A stretch of DNA of 64,000 nucleotides from positions 1-64,000 of the forward strand of contig JAUJYZ010001398.1 of assembly GCA_033675265.1 (NCBI GenBank), written 5' to 3'. Positions 1 through 42,208 of this stretch are shown here, piece after piece (position 1 is the stretch's first letter; each line of letters opens with the position of its first letter). Source of the DNA: Actinostola sp. cb2023. Lineage: Eukaryota; Cnidaria; Anthozoa; Actiniaria; Actinostolidae. The notes under the pieces are model-generated. The model was not told the origin of the DNA, made no database searches, and saw only the letters and a list, made by a program, of their open reading frames with translations. The position numbers and the translations under genes were made by a program.

Positions 1-1108
1 AAACACGTGATCGTGAAGTGTTTCAAATACGTTGTTCTGTATGTCAAACAGAACGCATTATGCCATGGACATTGTGTTGGAACATGTTGCTCAGTTATAT
101 CTCATACTGATTTGGAACACTTCCAACATATGTTCAACCTGTCGTATGGCCACTTAGGTGTCCAACACATTTCCAATATCAGTCACGAATAATCCTCATC
201 TTTACTGGGCACGAGCATGATATATTCTATTTTATCTCATATATCTCTTTATTATTGTGTGACGTTTTTTGCTTTTTTTCTCACTCAGTTATTATGACTG
301 GGTGTATTCTTTTCTTTCCTTATATAAACTTCTTTTCTCTATACTTGTACAGCTTTAATGCCAACCTGCTTTATAATATTTAATTCTACCTTTTCACCAC
401 AATAAGGGATACCATGAGATAGCATTGCGCCTGCGCGGACTCATTGCGTTGTCGCCTTTGCGAAAGACGGACATGTTTACTGAAGTGTCTATTGAAATTT
501 CCTGTGGTATTATATCGACCAACAAGACAAGAACCCACAGTAGTCATCATACAAAATACACAAGAACCAGAACTGACAAGTCTGGAACTAGTAGTTACTC
601 AGCTAGATTAGCTTTACCAGTTATTCTGAATAACCTTTACCTGTAATTAGTCCTTCATATATAATTAATACCCGTGTATAGCAACTGCCAGTTTATCCCA
701 AAACAAGGAGTTGCTTATTACACTAGTAGCTGGCCAGTAAACTGAACTTAGGTGAATAAATCAAAATAAAGCAAAATGACAATCTCACCTCTGAAGAAAA
801 CTGAATATTAAAAATTCTTATTAGTCTTGATCAACAAACTGCGAGCAAACTTTCGTAATAAAAGCAAGTCATTGGGTGACAAGTCCATGACGTGAAATAA
901 TTGTTAATTATCGCTAGAAGTATTATTATAACATAGGTATGATATAACGCGCGCTCTGATTGGTTGGTTAGCGTGTGTCCGTTACCCCACGGACACACGC
1001 TACGGCTACGGACACACGCTCGCGTCATCGTCATAGCGCGCGCGCTCTGATATCAATCGGAAAATCAAATTATTTAATTTGAAATTGCAGTGACTATGTT
1101 ATAAAAGA
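1..1108. other. No gene seen; downstream intron/flank of gene A
   Basis: This AT-rich stretch shows no exon I can support. It should lie in gene A introns, because gene A is read leftward and its third coding exon ends at 2213. Around 940-1050 there is a GC-richer patch with 'gatataacgcgcgctctgattgg', a motif that also opens the repeats at 9.11 kb and 26.46 kb. It is therefore a dispersed repeat fragment rather than a gene. Confidence 0.5.
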
Positions 1109-2184
1109 AATGGTCAACGCTTTAGCTGTGCGTCCATCGAGTTATGGAACACTCATTACCAGAAATTACGGACATTTTACTCCCGCGATATTATGACCAG
1201 CGGTCTACTGGCAGTCCGAAATTCTCCTCGAATTTATATCAAAATAAATCAATTCATCAAAACCAAACTACTCTAAGTTTGTTTAGAAATACCAAGCGTT
1301 TGTGTTGTGGTTGATAGATTTAATATTGAAGAGCTTGCTTACGCTCGGCACAGAGTACGAACGACTCACTCTTGACACTTCGAAATTTTAAAAAGAACAC
1401 AGGAAGCCCAATCCATGAACTATGAGTTTGAATTTCCCGCTTTTAGGAGCCTTCACCTTCTTTGAACAGCAATATCACACATAAAACTACCAGGCTACTA
1501 AGTTCTTGTAAAATGTCGGAATCAAACGGCGAAAATTGCTATATTTTGGGTGATTTCTTGGTGATTTCAGGACATTCAACAGCTCAGATGTTTGCTCAAG
1601 GCCTCCGAGAAATAGTGCTTTTTCACTTGTGGTTTGCGGCCTTTTGTATCATCGAAATCATATCATTTTGACGGATTTAGACTTACTGTGAGTTGAGGCA
1701 ATGTTGGAGATGTCGGCACCGATGGATCCATGCAATCATCGAAAGTTTAAAGCTCGGAAAGTAATGCAGGTAACACTTTTTTTTGCTCGATTAAGGGGCA
1801 TGTATTGTCAATATTCGTTGTTGTTTTGGATCCATTTTGCGTCCAGTGCAATGAATTAAACGATGCAAAAATGTTCACAGAATATGTTATAAAGACTATA
1901 TTTTACGTCTGGAAGTCGGCACCTAAAATTCAAAGCTGTATAAATGTCAAAATTTCAAATTACATTTGAAGTCCCATACATTTCTTTGTGTTGTTGAGCG
2001 GCCATTTTGAAATGTCGATCGTACTGAAAACTAATACCGTGACGTCAGATGTCCGTAATTTCTGGTAATGTTGGGAATTTGGGAGAGCACTCGTGAAGCT
2101 AGCAACTCTTACGCTTCTCTCGTGCTCTCCCAAATTCCCGCGTGCTCCATAACTCGATGGACGCACGCTAAGCGTTAACCATTC
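1109..2184. repeat. MITE-like element with inverted ends
   Basis: The left end (about 1109-1153, reading ...GCGTCCATCGAGTTATGGA) is repeated inverted at 2143-2184. A second inverted match, TTACCAGAAATTACGGACAT, lies at about 1155-1175 against 2048-2068. The interior has only short random reading frames. I see no clear target duplication. This is probably a non-autonomous DNA transposon inside a gene A intron. Confidence 0.6.
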
Positions 2185-2212
2185 CTTAATTAATTTGTCC
2201 AATTCTGCTTAC

Positions 2213-3001
2213 CTTGCTTTGCAGTCACACAACCTGGAAAATAAACCGATTGATTGTTGGATTATTTACCTATCGAACATATATCAACAACTTCTTGTTT
2301 GCCAACATCTTCAGTCATCACCATCATAATCTTTCGAACGAACGAATATCGGCGATTTCCAGCAGTTTTATATCCCTTTTTATAGTTTGGTACATTATAT
2401 AATCTCGCAATAATACCTTTCAAACTACCACTTCCTTCACTACGGTATAGACCCTTTTGGCATGAACGTAATAAGGCTTTCCCATTTCAAAACCACGTGC
2501 CATTCCCCTGAGTATTAGATTCTTTGTTGAGTGACATCCACGTGGTCTTAAATGGGAAAACATTACGCCCAAGCTGAAAGGTTTTGCCGGTTGGAATACG
2601 GGAGAGCGAGTTGGAGTCCTGACCAGTAAAAATACAACAATAATTCTGATTGGTCAGAAATAGTGCAAGGGATATGATTGGCCAATTCAGTCCGTGAAGT
2701 CCGATCGTATCACATGTCGAGCGAGTCTTTATATCATGAATGAATGAAAACCTTTATTTAAATAGTCAGGGTAGCTCTGTCAGCTACTGTTATCAATAGA
2801 GGCCCTGAAGCATAAATACAAGTAATACCCATTACGTTACTTACCCATATTCGAAGACCCTCCATCTTTAACCAAATATAGAAAACAATGCGTGAGATGA
2901 ATGGCTTTAATGATACTTTATATATACGATGTTTTAGTCATACCTGAATATTTAGTGACGCTAAATAGGATTATTGCCGTGAACAGTGTCAGCCTCGCCA
3001 T
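2213..3001 (-). CDS. Gene A, first coding exons (partial; secreted protein, paralog of gene B)
   Basis: Three exons fit with matching phases. Exon 1 is 2944-3001: ATG at 3001, then MARLTLFTAIILFSVTKYS, a signal-peptide-like 19 residues, donor GTATGA, phase 1. Exon 2 is 2845-2865 (21 nt, D-G-G-S-S-N-M, donor GTAAGT). Exon 3 is 2213-2233 (21 nt, G-C-V-T-A-K-Q, acceptor TTTTCCAG, donor GTAAGC). All three have near-identical counterparts at 35902-35959, 35459-35479 and 34040-34060 in gene B, in the same order and strand. The counterpart of the gene B candidate exon at 34137-34229 was not seen. The rest of gene A lies left of the window. The function is unknown; a secreted or membrane protein is inferred from the leader. 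Confidence 0.65.
2450..2582. repeat. Short foldback MITE
   Basis: An imperfect inverted repeat of about 45 bp per arm: 'TTTCCCATTT..AA.ACCACGTG' at about 2478-2499 against 'CACGTGGTCTTAAATGGGAAA' at about 2539-2559, with outer sequences AAAGG/CCTTT also matching. It lies in the gene A intron between exons 2 and 3. Confidence 0.5.
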
Positions 3002-3045
3002 CTCAAACAGGATCTGAAACTACAAATGTGCCAATGCCATATTTA

Positions 3046-3609
3046 AAGTGCTACTTAGACGAAAATCGATCGAAGTTTAATTTAGCTGAAACTTCACTGA
3101 AATAATCTCAAAGAGCCATACAATTACTGGTTAATGTGTTTTCTCAAAATTCCTATGGAAAGTATTACATTTTTATGAATCTTTAGAAGTGTCAGTGAGG
3201 TCATCTACTCAACCCTAACAATCAACACAGCTTCGCTCCATACATTTCTTTGCATTTAGTTTCTTGAATTATTTTATTTCTATGAAGCTAAAAGTTTGGG
3301 TGAAGGAGTTTTCTTACATTATTTGTGCTTAGGATTGATTGTCTGACCAGTTGTCTTCAATGCAGAGCTGTTATCTGAACAAAACATTGAGATATTTTGA
3401 CTCACAAAATACAAAGAAATGTATGGAGCTGAATGTTGGGTTGAGTAGATGACGTCACTGACCTCTAAAGATTCATGAAAATATAGTACTTCCCTCTGGA
3501 ATATCGAAAAAATATTTTAACTAGTTATTATTAGACCCTTGAAGAATTATTCAATGAAGTTTCAGCTAAATTAAACTTCGATCGATTTTCGTCTAAAGTA
3601 GCACTTTTT
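3046..3609. repeat. Foldback MITE, about 200-bp arms
   Basis: The sequence from 3046 to about 3258 (AAAGTGCTACTTAGACGAAA...) returns as its reverse complement from about 3411 to 3609. Matches include the GATCGATTTTCG block and the GTCATCTACTCAACCC block. The arms have diverged by indels. No coding potential is seen. It sits just upstream of gene A exon 1. Confidence 0.7.
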
Positions 3610-3613
3610 ACAA

Positions 3614-3686
3614 CAATTAGACTACGAGTTCGAGGTTTCTATGAGGCAATAGTTCTCATAGAAACCTCGAACTCGTAGTCTAATTG
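3614..3686. repeat. Perfect 31-bp stem hairpin
   Basis: 3614-3644 is the exact reverse complement of 3656-3686, around an 11-nt loop (3645-3655). The arm starts CAATTAGACTACGAGTTCG. A perfect, isolated stem like this suggests a very young miniature foldback or a small structured RNA locus. I cannot tell which. Confidence 0.75.
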
Positions 3687-3741
3687 TTTTAGCATAAACC
3701 ATCCAGTAGGTCAGTAGAAAATGACAGAAACAAGCAACAGA

Positions 3742-5234
<1,493 letters not shown>

Positions 5235-6256
5235 TTTCTCCAGTTCAGTTCACCATACAGGTCTCCACAGCAGTCAGCATAGTCCAACATACAGGCCACC
5301 ACAGCAGTCAGCACAGTCCACCATACATGTCACCACAGCAGTCAGCACAGTCCACCATACAGGTCACCATAGCAGTCAGCATAGTCCAACATACAGGTCA
5401 CCACAGCAGTCAGCACAGTCCACCATACATGTCACCACAGCAGTCAGCACAGTCCACCATACAGGTCACCACAGCAGTCAGCACAGTCCACCATACAGGT
5501 CACCACAGCAGTCAGCACAGTCCACTATACAGGTCACCACAGCAGTCAGCACAGTCCACCATACATGTCACCACAGCAGTCAGCACAGTCCACCATACAG
5601 GTCACCACAGCAGTCAGCACAGTCCACCATACAGGTCACCACAGCAGTCAGCACAATCCACCATACATGTCACCACAGCAGTCAGCACAGTCCACCATAC
5701 ATGTCACCACAGCAGTCAGCACAGTCCACCATACAGGTCACCACAGCAGTCAGCACAGTCCGCCATACAGGTCTCCACAGCAGTCAGCACAGTCCACCAT
5801 ACAGGTCACCACAGCAGTCAGCATAGTCCACCATACAGGTCACCACAGCAGTCAGCATAGTCCACCATACAGGTCACCACAGCAGTCAGCACAGTCCACC
5901 ATACAGGTCACCACAGCAGTCAGCACAGTCCACTATACAGGTCACCACAGCAGTCAGCATAGTCCACCATACAGGTCACCCACAGCAGTCAGCACAGTCC
6001 ACCATACAGGTCACCACAGCAGTCAGCATAGTCCACCATACAGGTCACCACAGCAGTCAGCTCAGTCCACCATACAGGTCACCACAGCAGTCAGCTCAGT
6101 CCACCATACATGTCACCACAGCAGTCAGCACAGTCCACCATACATGTCACCACAGCAGTCAGCACAGTCCACCATACAGGTCACCACAGCAGTCAGCACA
6201 GTCCACCATACAGGCCACCACAGCAGTCAGCATAGTCCACCATACAGGTCACCACA
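5235..6256. repeat. 34-bp minisatellite, about 30 copies
   Basis: The unit is 34 bp (GTCACCACAGCAGTCAGCAC followed by AGTCCACCATACAG). It is repeated head to tail with sparse substitutions (GTC/GCC, CACAG/CATAG, CAGGTC/CATGTC). One copy near 5978 carries a small insertion that changes phase. Because 34 is not a multiple of 3, all plus-strand frames stay open and read the same 34-residue Ser/Gln/His-rich cycle. That explains the two long overlapping plus-strand reading frames here, which I do not call as genes. The array lies about 200 bp beyond gene B's polyadenylation signal. Confidence 0.95.
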
Positions 6257-6464
6257 CGGTAGTCAGCAAACTGACAACTTGTTGGTTGCAGGAGCTCTAG
6301 CAAAACCAGCTACGCCTCGTTCATAAAACACTCCTGCTCGTTTGGTTTAATTCGTATATTTTTACTGTTTTAAAACACGGTACTATAGTTGAGTGAAACA
6401 ATTCAGTGATGCTTTACCTTCTGATAAACCAAGAAAACAACACCAAATATAACTTTGAACTAAC

Positions 6465-6470
6465 TTTATT
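6465..6470 (-). terminator. Polyadenylation signal of gene B
   Basis: AATAAA on the minus strand, about 45 nt after the gene B stop codon at 6515. It is the first such signal downstream and fits a short 3' UTR. Confidence 0.6.
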
Positions 6471-6514
6471 GTACCATTGTAGCACATCCATGCTTTACAA
6501 TTGTGCAACATCTT

Positions 6515-35959
<29,445 letters not shown>

Positions 35960-36114
35960 CTCAAACAGGTTCTGAAACTAACCAGGGATGCATCATGCAG
36001 TTCTCAGTTTTTATATGAATAATTTGGATTAGATATGTATGCACGGCATTCATGTAAAGCAGACAGTTTTTATTTATATTTATTATAATTAAATAATAAT
36101 TAAATAAAGTTAGT

Positions 36115-36302
36115 AATTAGTAGACACGAGCGAGTGCAATTTGAGCTCTTTGAAAAACACACGAGTGCAAATTATTCCAAATTGAACGCGAAATCGTATG
36201 ATTACCAATTAATAATTTGCAGTGCAAATTAAAGGTAATTACTTTTCAACTGCACTGCTCTAAGCCAATCAGAATCGAGTATTTTTTCATGTATATTATT
36301 AG
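36115..36302. repeat. Foldback-type repeat, inverted copy of 11.3-11.6 kb
   Basis: Reverse-complement match to 11320-11510 (AAACACACGAGTGCAAATTA, AGCCAATCAGAATCGAGTAT). Confidence 0.65.
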
Positions 36303-37836
36303 TTTTATTATTATAGTTAGAAACAGCCAACGTGGCAACGTCAAATAGTAAAAATATCGTTATTGATAAGGCACTCAAAAAACCTGTTCCATGTTCTATC
36401 TTAGTTTTTACTCTTTTTATATCTCTGGGCCCGCAGTACTTGGCTACGTTGTTGCGGTCACCCAGCCTCCTATTTTTGTTGTTGTTTATTTGTTATGTCC
36501 TGATTAAAAATAAAAAATACCGTACGCTCTCGGTAAATGAGTAAATTTCCAAACCATGTAAAACAGTAATTGACATGAAATATACGCTCGATAGATCTTG
36601 CTCGATGTAAATTTCGTAAACTAATTTGTATAAATGTCGTGTACATTAACGAGGTATTACACCAGCCAAAAACGTGCATCATGTTTCGAATTCACCAGTG
36701 AAATACTGTACGTTCAATTTTATCTTAATTCTTCTTAAATAATCCCATTTATAGCTATTTTGTAAAAATATCGTTTCCTTATAATAATATGAAATCGGTT
36801 TTGTTAAACAAAATGAAACCGAGACAAAAACACAATTAATTATTTTGTACTTCAATTTTCTATCAAAACATTATTTATAGATTATAGAGCGAATCGTCAA
36901 AGGGCATACAAGATAGTGGCATAGAGAGGAAATATGCCTACAGATCATGTACACAACTATATGGTTGGTCTATTGAAAGGATTTCATAACTTCAATTCTT
37001 ACCTCAATGAAAGCCGACTAATTCCAATTGTGTTGTCGTTTGTAGGTGTGACAGAGTGGTTAAGAGACAGGTCATTAGAATGATGACTTGCCACCTGAAT
37101 TCCAATTAAACAGCTTAAAAAAACATGTTATTTTTGACAAGGTCTGACAAGGTTTCTACAATCACTTTTTTCATCAAATACATTAGAAACAAATATGGAT
37201 AATTAGGATGTCTTGGATGATTTAATTACGTTCATTGGTATCATTAGGTTTCTGGTGTATACCAGCGTGCACATGGCTTTCAAATCGGCTATTATTGGGT
37301 CAACTCATTACTTATTCGTTAAGTGTTGCTTGCTAACCAGGTTTAATTTGTTGATTTATACGAACCTTAGGAGGACCTTAGGAACTGGGAACGAACGGCC
37401 GAAGGCCAATGGAGTGGGATCTCTTTCCTTCCCCCCTCCCGAACCCTTCTTTTCCAAAGGAAGCCCACAAGAGAAGAAAATAATAAAGAGCTAAGAGGTG
37501 CCTGCGGAGGAGGCTAATGGCGGCCATGTTGATGATTTAAGCTGATGGTATTGTCAGTGTTCGAGGCCGTAATTTCATCCACTCTCAAAAATCCAAAAAA
37601 TGCAAATAATCACATGGCTTTATTAAGTTGGACACAAACTCCTCCCAAACTCTCAGAACAGCCTTAACGTCTCTATTGGCGGCGCAACTTGAGAAGCAAG
37701 CACACTCTGTACATTTGTATCTCTCAAAGTCAGGAACTGAGAGACATAAAAACATTTTTATACCGCGAGCTATAAAACTCTTAAATGAATAGTTTTTACT
37801 AAGCTATACATACGGTGTACATATTCTACTGCATTA
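36303..37836. other. Intergenic, no gene seen
   Basis: AT-rich sequence upstream of gene B. At 37045-37105 there is a tRNA-like string (GACAGAGTGGTTAAGAGAC) without a full cloverleaf, perhaps a SINE head. Nothing else is supportable. Confidence 0.45.
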
Positions 37837-39268
37837 CCGTAGAATCCCGGTTATAAGCCCACCTGTCTGCTAACAGAAATGTCCTCCCGGTTATAAGTCC
37901 CCCGGTTATAAGCCCCCTCCATTTACTCCTCCCCATACGGGCTACCATATACAGGAAACAATAATTATTAGGCAATAGAAATAGAGGGGTACCAGACGAG
38001 ACTGATGGAGTCCAGTAGTGACGGTAACATATTCGCAATCCACTCAAATTATAGTTTTATTGAGCACATTCGCGTTTCAAAGCTTTTACTCTTATTGTTG
38101 AATGAACACTGTATAACGAAAATGGTCACAATTATACATTTTTTTTTCATAGAACGAATTTCAGACGTTTTTTAACATCGCACAGAATTACCCATACAAA
38201 TCGGTCATATCCTTAAAATAGGTTGCATTTGAAGAAACGATACACGATCCTGATTAAATCTCAGAGTTTCCCCCTAAAATATAAAATGTATCGAAAATTT
38301 GGTGGGAAAAGCTTTTATTGGAAGCTTATAGTGAATTTCGCGGGTTAATCTCTTAAACTAGAACCCAGGTCCCGCCCGGCCAAACGCTCGCTCCAATGTC
38401 ATAAATTCCCCTTACTTCGCGGCTTATTTTATCCGTGGTAAAAAAGAAACTGGTGCTTAAATTTCTGTAGCTATAGCAATGGAGGCTAGGGCTGCAAGGT
38501 CAGAGGAAAATGGCAGCCGTTGGAAGTGTTTTGAAGCTAAAAATCGTCTCGTAAGTTGACATTTTCGACTGCTTCGCTTCGTTGGTATGAAACAGAACTT
38601 CAAGAAAAGTCGCAAGTGTACATTGGTATGGAAGAACGCTTGATATTGGAAGCAATCCAGCTATGTCGGGGCACCAAAATTCAAGTGTTACAATTATTGT
38701 ATTTCGCAAGGCTGAGCAACAGGAATCGATCGAACTGCTGGCATGATGAAATCCCATACATTCGAACACTACGGAGACCTGACATTCACCCTGAAAAAGT
38801 CGCTAGAAGACGAAAGGATATTTACAATCGATAACTTGGCAAGTAAACTTTAGATGCAAGTATTTTGTAGAGTGCAAACCATATATCCGTGAAACAGTAC
38901 TAACTAATTAGTACTAAATAGCACTGATGAAACAATAGAAAACAATAGAAATAACACTATTTAGTAATAGTATTATTTCACGGACATATGGTTTGCACTC
39001 TATTCCGTTGTTACAATTTATCGTAGATCACTGGTTCGTTTGTAAATGACAGCCTAAACATTGACTTTCTTCGATTTTACTGTAAATTATACGAAGATCG
39101 AGTGGCCGAGTGCCGTAATGGGAATGGGCCTAGCATATAATTAGGATAAAATCCCGGATGTGACACAAATTTCTGTGCGATGAGTTATTAGACCCCTCGG
39201 TTATAAGCCCATCACAAAACCCTTACGAAGTTATATAAGCCCAGGGCTTATAACCGGGATTCTACGGT
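37837..39268. mobile_element. TA-flanked DNA transposon, non-autonomous
   Basis: The left end CCGTAGAATCCCGGTTATAA is preceded by TA. The right end TTATAACCGGGATTCTACGG is followed by TA. Subterminal GGTTATAAGCCC motifs are repeated inside both ends. TA duplication suggests the mariner/pogo group. The interior (1.4 kb) has only short reading frames and a nested MITE. Confidence 0.75.
38868..39002. repeat. Nested 135-bp MITE
   Basis: The ends TAGAGTGCAAACCATAT and ATATGGTTTGCACTCTA are inverted, with the TA duplication at both ends. It is nested inside the TA-flanked element. Confidence 0.75.
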
Positions 39269-39504
39269 ATTTTATTATTGTATATATATTATTGTATATA
39301 TCTTGTAATACCATTCGTACATTTTTCTTTCCAAGATTGGTAAATAAAGCTTATTAGTATTTACCAAATCATGCGTGATTACTCAACTGCTGGATCTGAC
39401 GCTGCATCAGTTGTTGGATGGTTGTTGTCAAGTAGCTGATCGGTGTGTCGTTTCCAAGTGGCGGTTCCGTCATCTAGCTGTACAGAGTATGAGTACAGTA
39501 TGGT

Positions 39505-39720
39505 GCCCAATATCCGGCCACTTTAGTTTATAATCATCGTATCTTGGCTTCTATTAGCGGAAAATGTCTAATATTTCGACTAAAGACAGTTTATTTACTG
39601 CTCTAAAAAAAGTTCTAACGATTGATCGCTTTAGTCGAGTATATTTAAAATTATTTACTTTTTAGCGAAGCTCCTTAGGTGCCCAGTATCCGGCCAAGAG
39701 GCCCAGTATCCGATTAATCG
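39505..39720. repeat. 'GCCCAGTATCCGGCC' repeats
   Basis: GCCCAATATCCGGCC at about 39508, and GCCCAGTATCC twice at 39680-39712, flank a short AT-rich spacer. It is probably a transposon fragment. Confidence 0.45.
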
Positions 39721-39856
39721 AGTAATTCAGATGTAAACAATCGAACTAAACTGACTCGTTTACCCTTTTTGTGAATGCTGATTTTATTTTGCTTCGATTT
39801 GTAAATATAAATCGGCTTAGCAACGAGGCAGGTAGCCTGCGTAGCCCGGCGCTGGG

Positions 39857-39958
39857 AAAAAAAAGGAGGGGAAGAGAGGGGGAGGGGAGGGGAAGGGGGA
39901 CTGGGGAGGAGGGGGAAGGAGGGGAGGGAGATTGGGGAGGAGAGGAGAGAGGGAGCGC
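39857..39958 (+). repeat. G-rich polypurine tract
   Basis: About 100 bp of almost pure A/G on the plus strand with many GGGG runs, preceded by AGCCTGCGTAGCCCGGCGC. It can in principle form G-quadruplex or triplex DNA. Confidence 0.85.
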
Positions 39959-40484
39959 CTGCAATGGTCCTATTGTTTACGAGTTATTTTCCGGGATCTC
40001 AGTGGCCGGAAAATTCCTATTGGTTGAGAAGGTGAAGGTGTCGAGTGACGACGAGCAGTACTTAGCAGACGTTGTAAATTTAGCTCTGGTACTATTATAA
40101 CAACAACAAATAACCACAAAGGATTTATTATCGTAATAGTAGCGTCGTTACGTCTAACGGCTTCTTCTCTCTCCGGCTCGTGGACATATTGATACTGGTT
40201 TATAGATGATATACTTTCTGGAAAGTATTCGATTGTATGCCTCTGCCGAATGTGCCACGGACGAAAAGTGGTAATTCACGAGGCTACGGCCGTTTTATGA
40301 AGCACACGAGACTGTTCAGGGACTTCAAAGACAGTCATCCCGATATCACTAAGGCCTTCGGCTACTAGCTCATATCCAGAGGTTGTATTATAACGATAAT
40401 TAAGTGCACTGAGACATTTGTATAGTGATATAGTGATATAGTGATATACTTGGTCGCGACAGAATTTTTGCAAAAGGCTGTATT

Positions 40485-40640
40485 TAATTGATTAGTAATG
40501 GTAATAGAACTGAGTGGAGTGCAATTTGGTCTGAAATCATACGAGTGATTACAAAATTGCACGACCGCGTAGCGGGAGTGCAATTTGTTATCACGAGTAT
40601 GATTTCAGACCAAAATTGCACGACACGAAGTTCAATTACC
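40485..40640. repeat. Palindromic MITE
   Basis: Inverted arms around GCACGACCGCGTAGCGGGAG: GGAGTGCAATTTGGTCTGAA on the left, TTCAGACCAAAATTGCACGA on the right. It is related in motif to the repeats at 11.3 and 36.1 kb. Confidence 0.7.
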
Positions 40641-40838
40641 TATTAATCATATTCATTTTGAAATCTTTTCAAATACACTCGTTATATTTAGGTGGTAAGT
40701 TGCAATAATAAGAATAATTTTGATGCCTAAAATACAACTCTTTCATTCTAAATTACAAATTACTTTTTATGAAGAATCGTTTGAATTTAATAAAATTAGA
40801 ATTTCTGTGCGAAAATTAAAAAAAAAAAATTGGTGCAA

Positions 40839-40842
40839 TTAA
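40839..40842. repeat. Left TTAA target duplication
   Basis: TTAA directly before the left end GAGGCAGTCTCTC of the large transposon; the match is TTAA at 48174-48177. Confidence 0.85.
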
Positions 40843-41591
40843 GAGGCAGTCTCTCTAAAAGCGGTCAGGTGAATTTGGGTCAGGAAACAGATTTCCTTCA
40901 AACTTTGTCCATAAAACTATCTTACCTCAAAAGTAATTGAAATGTATTTGGTTTTTAGAAATACCTTTAAATATATTTTTTACGAGCCTTTATTGCCAGA
41001 GATTTTGCCTATAGTGACGAACAGAAATAGTCGGTAATTGACGGGCCCACGACGTCAAAACTGAAGAGTATTTCCCAAAAATATTATTTTCCCAGCCTAA
41101 ATGGCTCTTCGCTGGTACTTTACAAGTCCTTCGGGATTATTTTCTGTTTTAGAACAAAATATATAAATAATTTTCTGATACCTACTTTTGTGCTTCGCGG
41201 ATTGAGCCGAAAATAAGTGATTTTCGTCAGGTAATTTTTCAAAAGTCTGACATAGTTAATGCAATCTATCGATTAGAATCAACTAAAGAAAGATAAAAGA
41301 GCAAGGAAATGTAAAAATACCTTGCGGTTTCTATCTCTCTTCAGCGTAGTGAGCAGATAGATTTGGCGAATTTGTGATCGTGTCACGCAGATTGCGTGAC
41401 ATGAACACGAAACTTTGACGGCTACCAAATTGCAAAATATATTTTTGGTTTGGCGATTTTGACTCTAGAAAAGCTTGAATGATGTTGTTAAGTCATTTTA
41501 GTATTTAGAAACTTTGACGGCTACCAAATTGCAAAATATATTTTTGGTTTGGCGATTTTGACTCTAGAAAAGCTTGAATGATGTTGTTAAG
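40843..41591 (+). repeat. Left terminal inverted repeat with a tandem duplication
   Basis: Matches the reverse complement of 47509-48173. A block of about 100 bp (from GAAACTTTGACGGCTACCAA to TAGTATT) occurs twice in tandem, at about 41410-41508 and 41509-41607, and only once in the right arm. The duplication therefore postdates the arms. Confidence 0.85.
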
Positions 41592-42208
41592 TCATTTTAG
41601 TATTATAATATGATTTTGGGGCCGTGTGGTCGCTGAGTGTGAACTAAAATATGATCTGCCTGGCCAGGCCCAGTAGATCTTTCCGCCTTTAGTTCAGCTT
41701 GTGTTATATAGTTAAAACCCTGCTCTCAGTTGGGTCTGTTTTTCTCGCTGAAGACACCACTAATATTAACTGTTAATAACTCATGTATAAATGAAGTAAT
41801 TAAATAAATTTAATGCGATAAAGCTCACACGTGCATCAACATAAAACAATTGATTGATTGATTGAACATAAATATTTATATTCTCTAAAATTCCAATATG
41901 CAACTTTATCTTTATCGATCAAGCATATTCCTTTATCTAGAAATACCATACAAACATCCACACGGATCAAACTTTCTTATGCTTTATTAATAGTGTTTTT
42001 TCTATGTTCCGTCCACACGGCGACGATATCGTTAACGCAAACTAATATCGTCGCCATGTGGACTGAGTCTAACAGTTGTAATTTTTAGTAAGGCATCACA
42101 ATTCATTACGGTACTATTGTTCCATAGGCCTCCAGATTAATATTTTCTCTCACTCTCACGCATATATACGACTGAGGCTTTGACATCTTTCGTGATCTAC
42201 TAAAATAT

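Noticed and set aside
5235..6256. CRISPR-like regular repeat
   Set aside because: Direct head-to-tail minisatellite without unique spacers, in a eukaryotic genome.
5327..6326. Two overlapping long frames (177 and 253 codons)
   Set aside because: They are the same 34-bp minisatellite read in two frames, with no sign of a gene around it.
37045..37110. tRNA-like GACAGAGTGGTTAAGAGAC string
   Set aside because: D-arm similarity only; no paired acceptor or T-arm.
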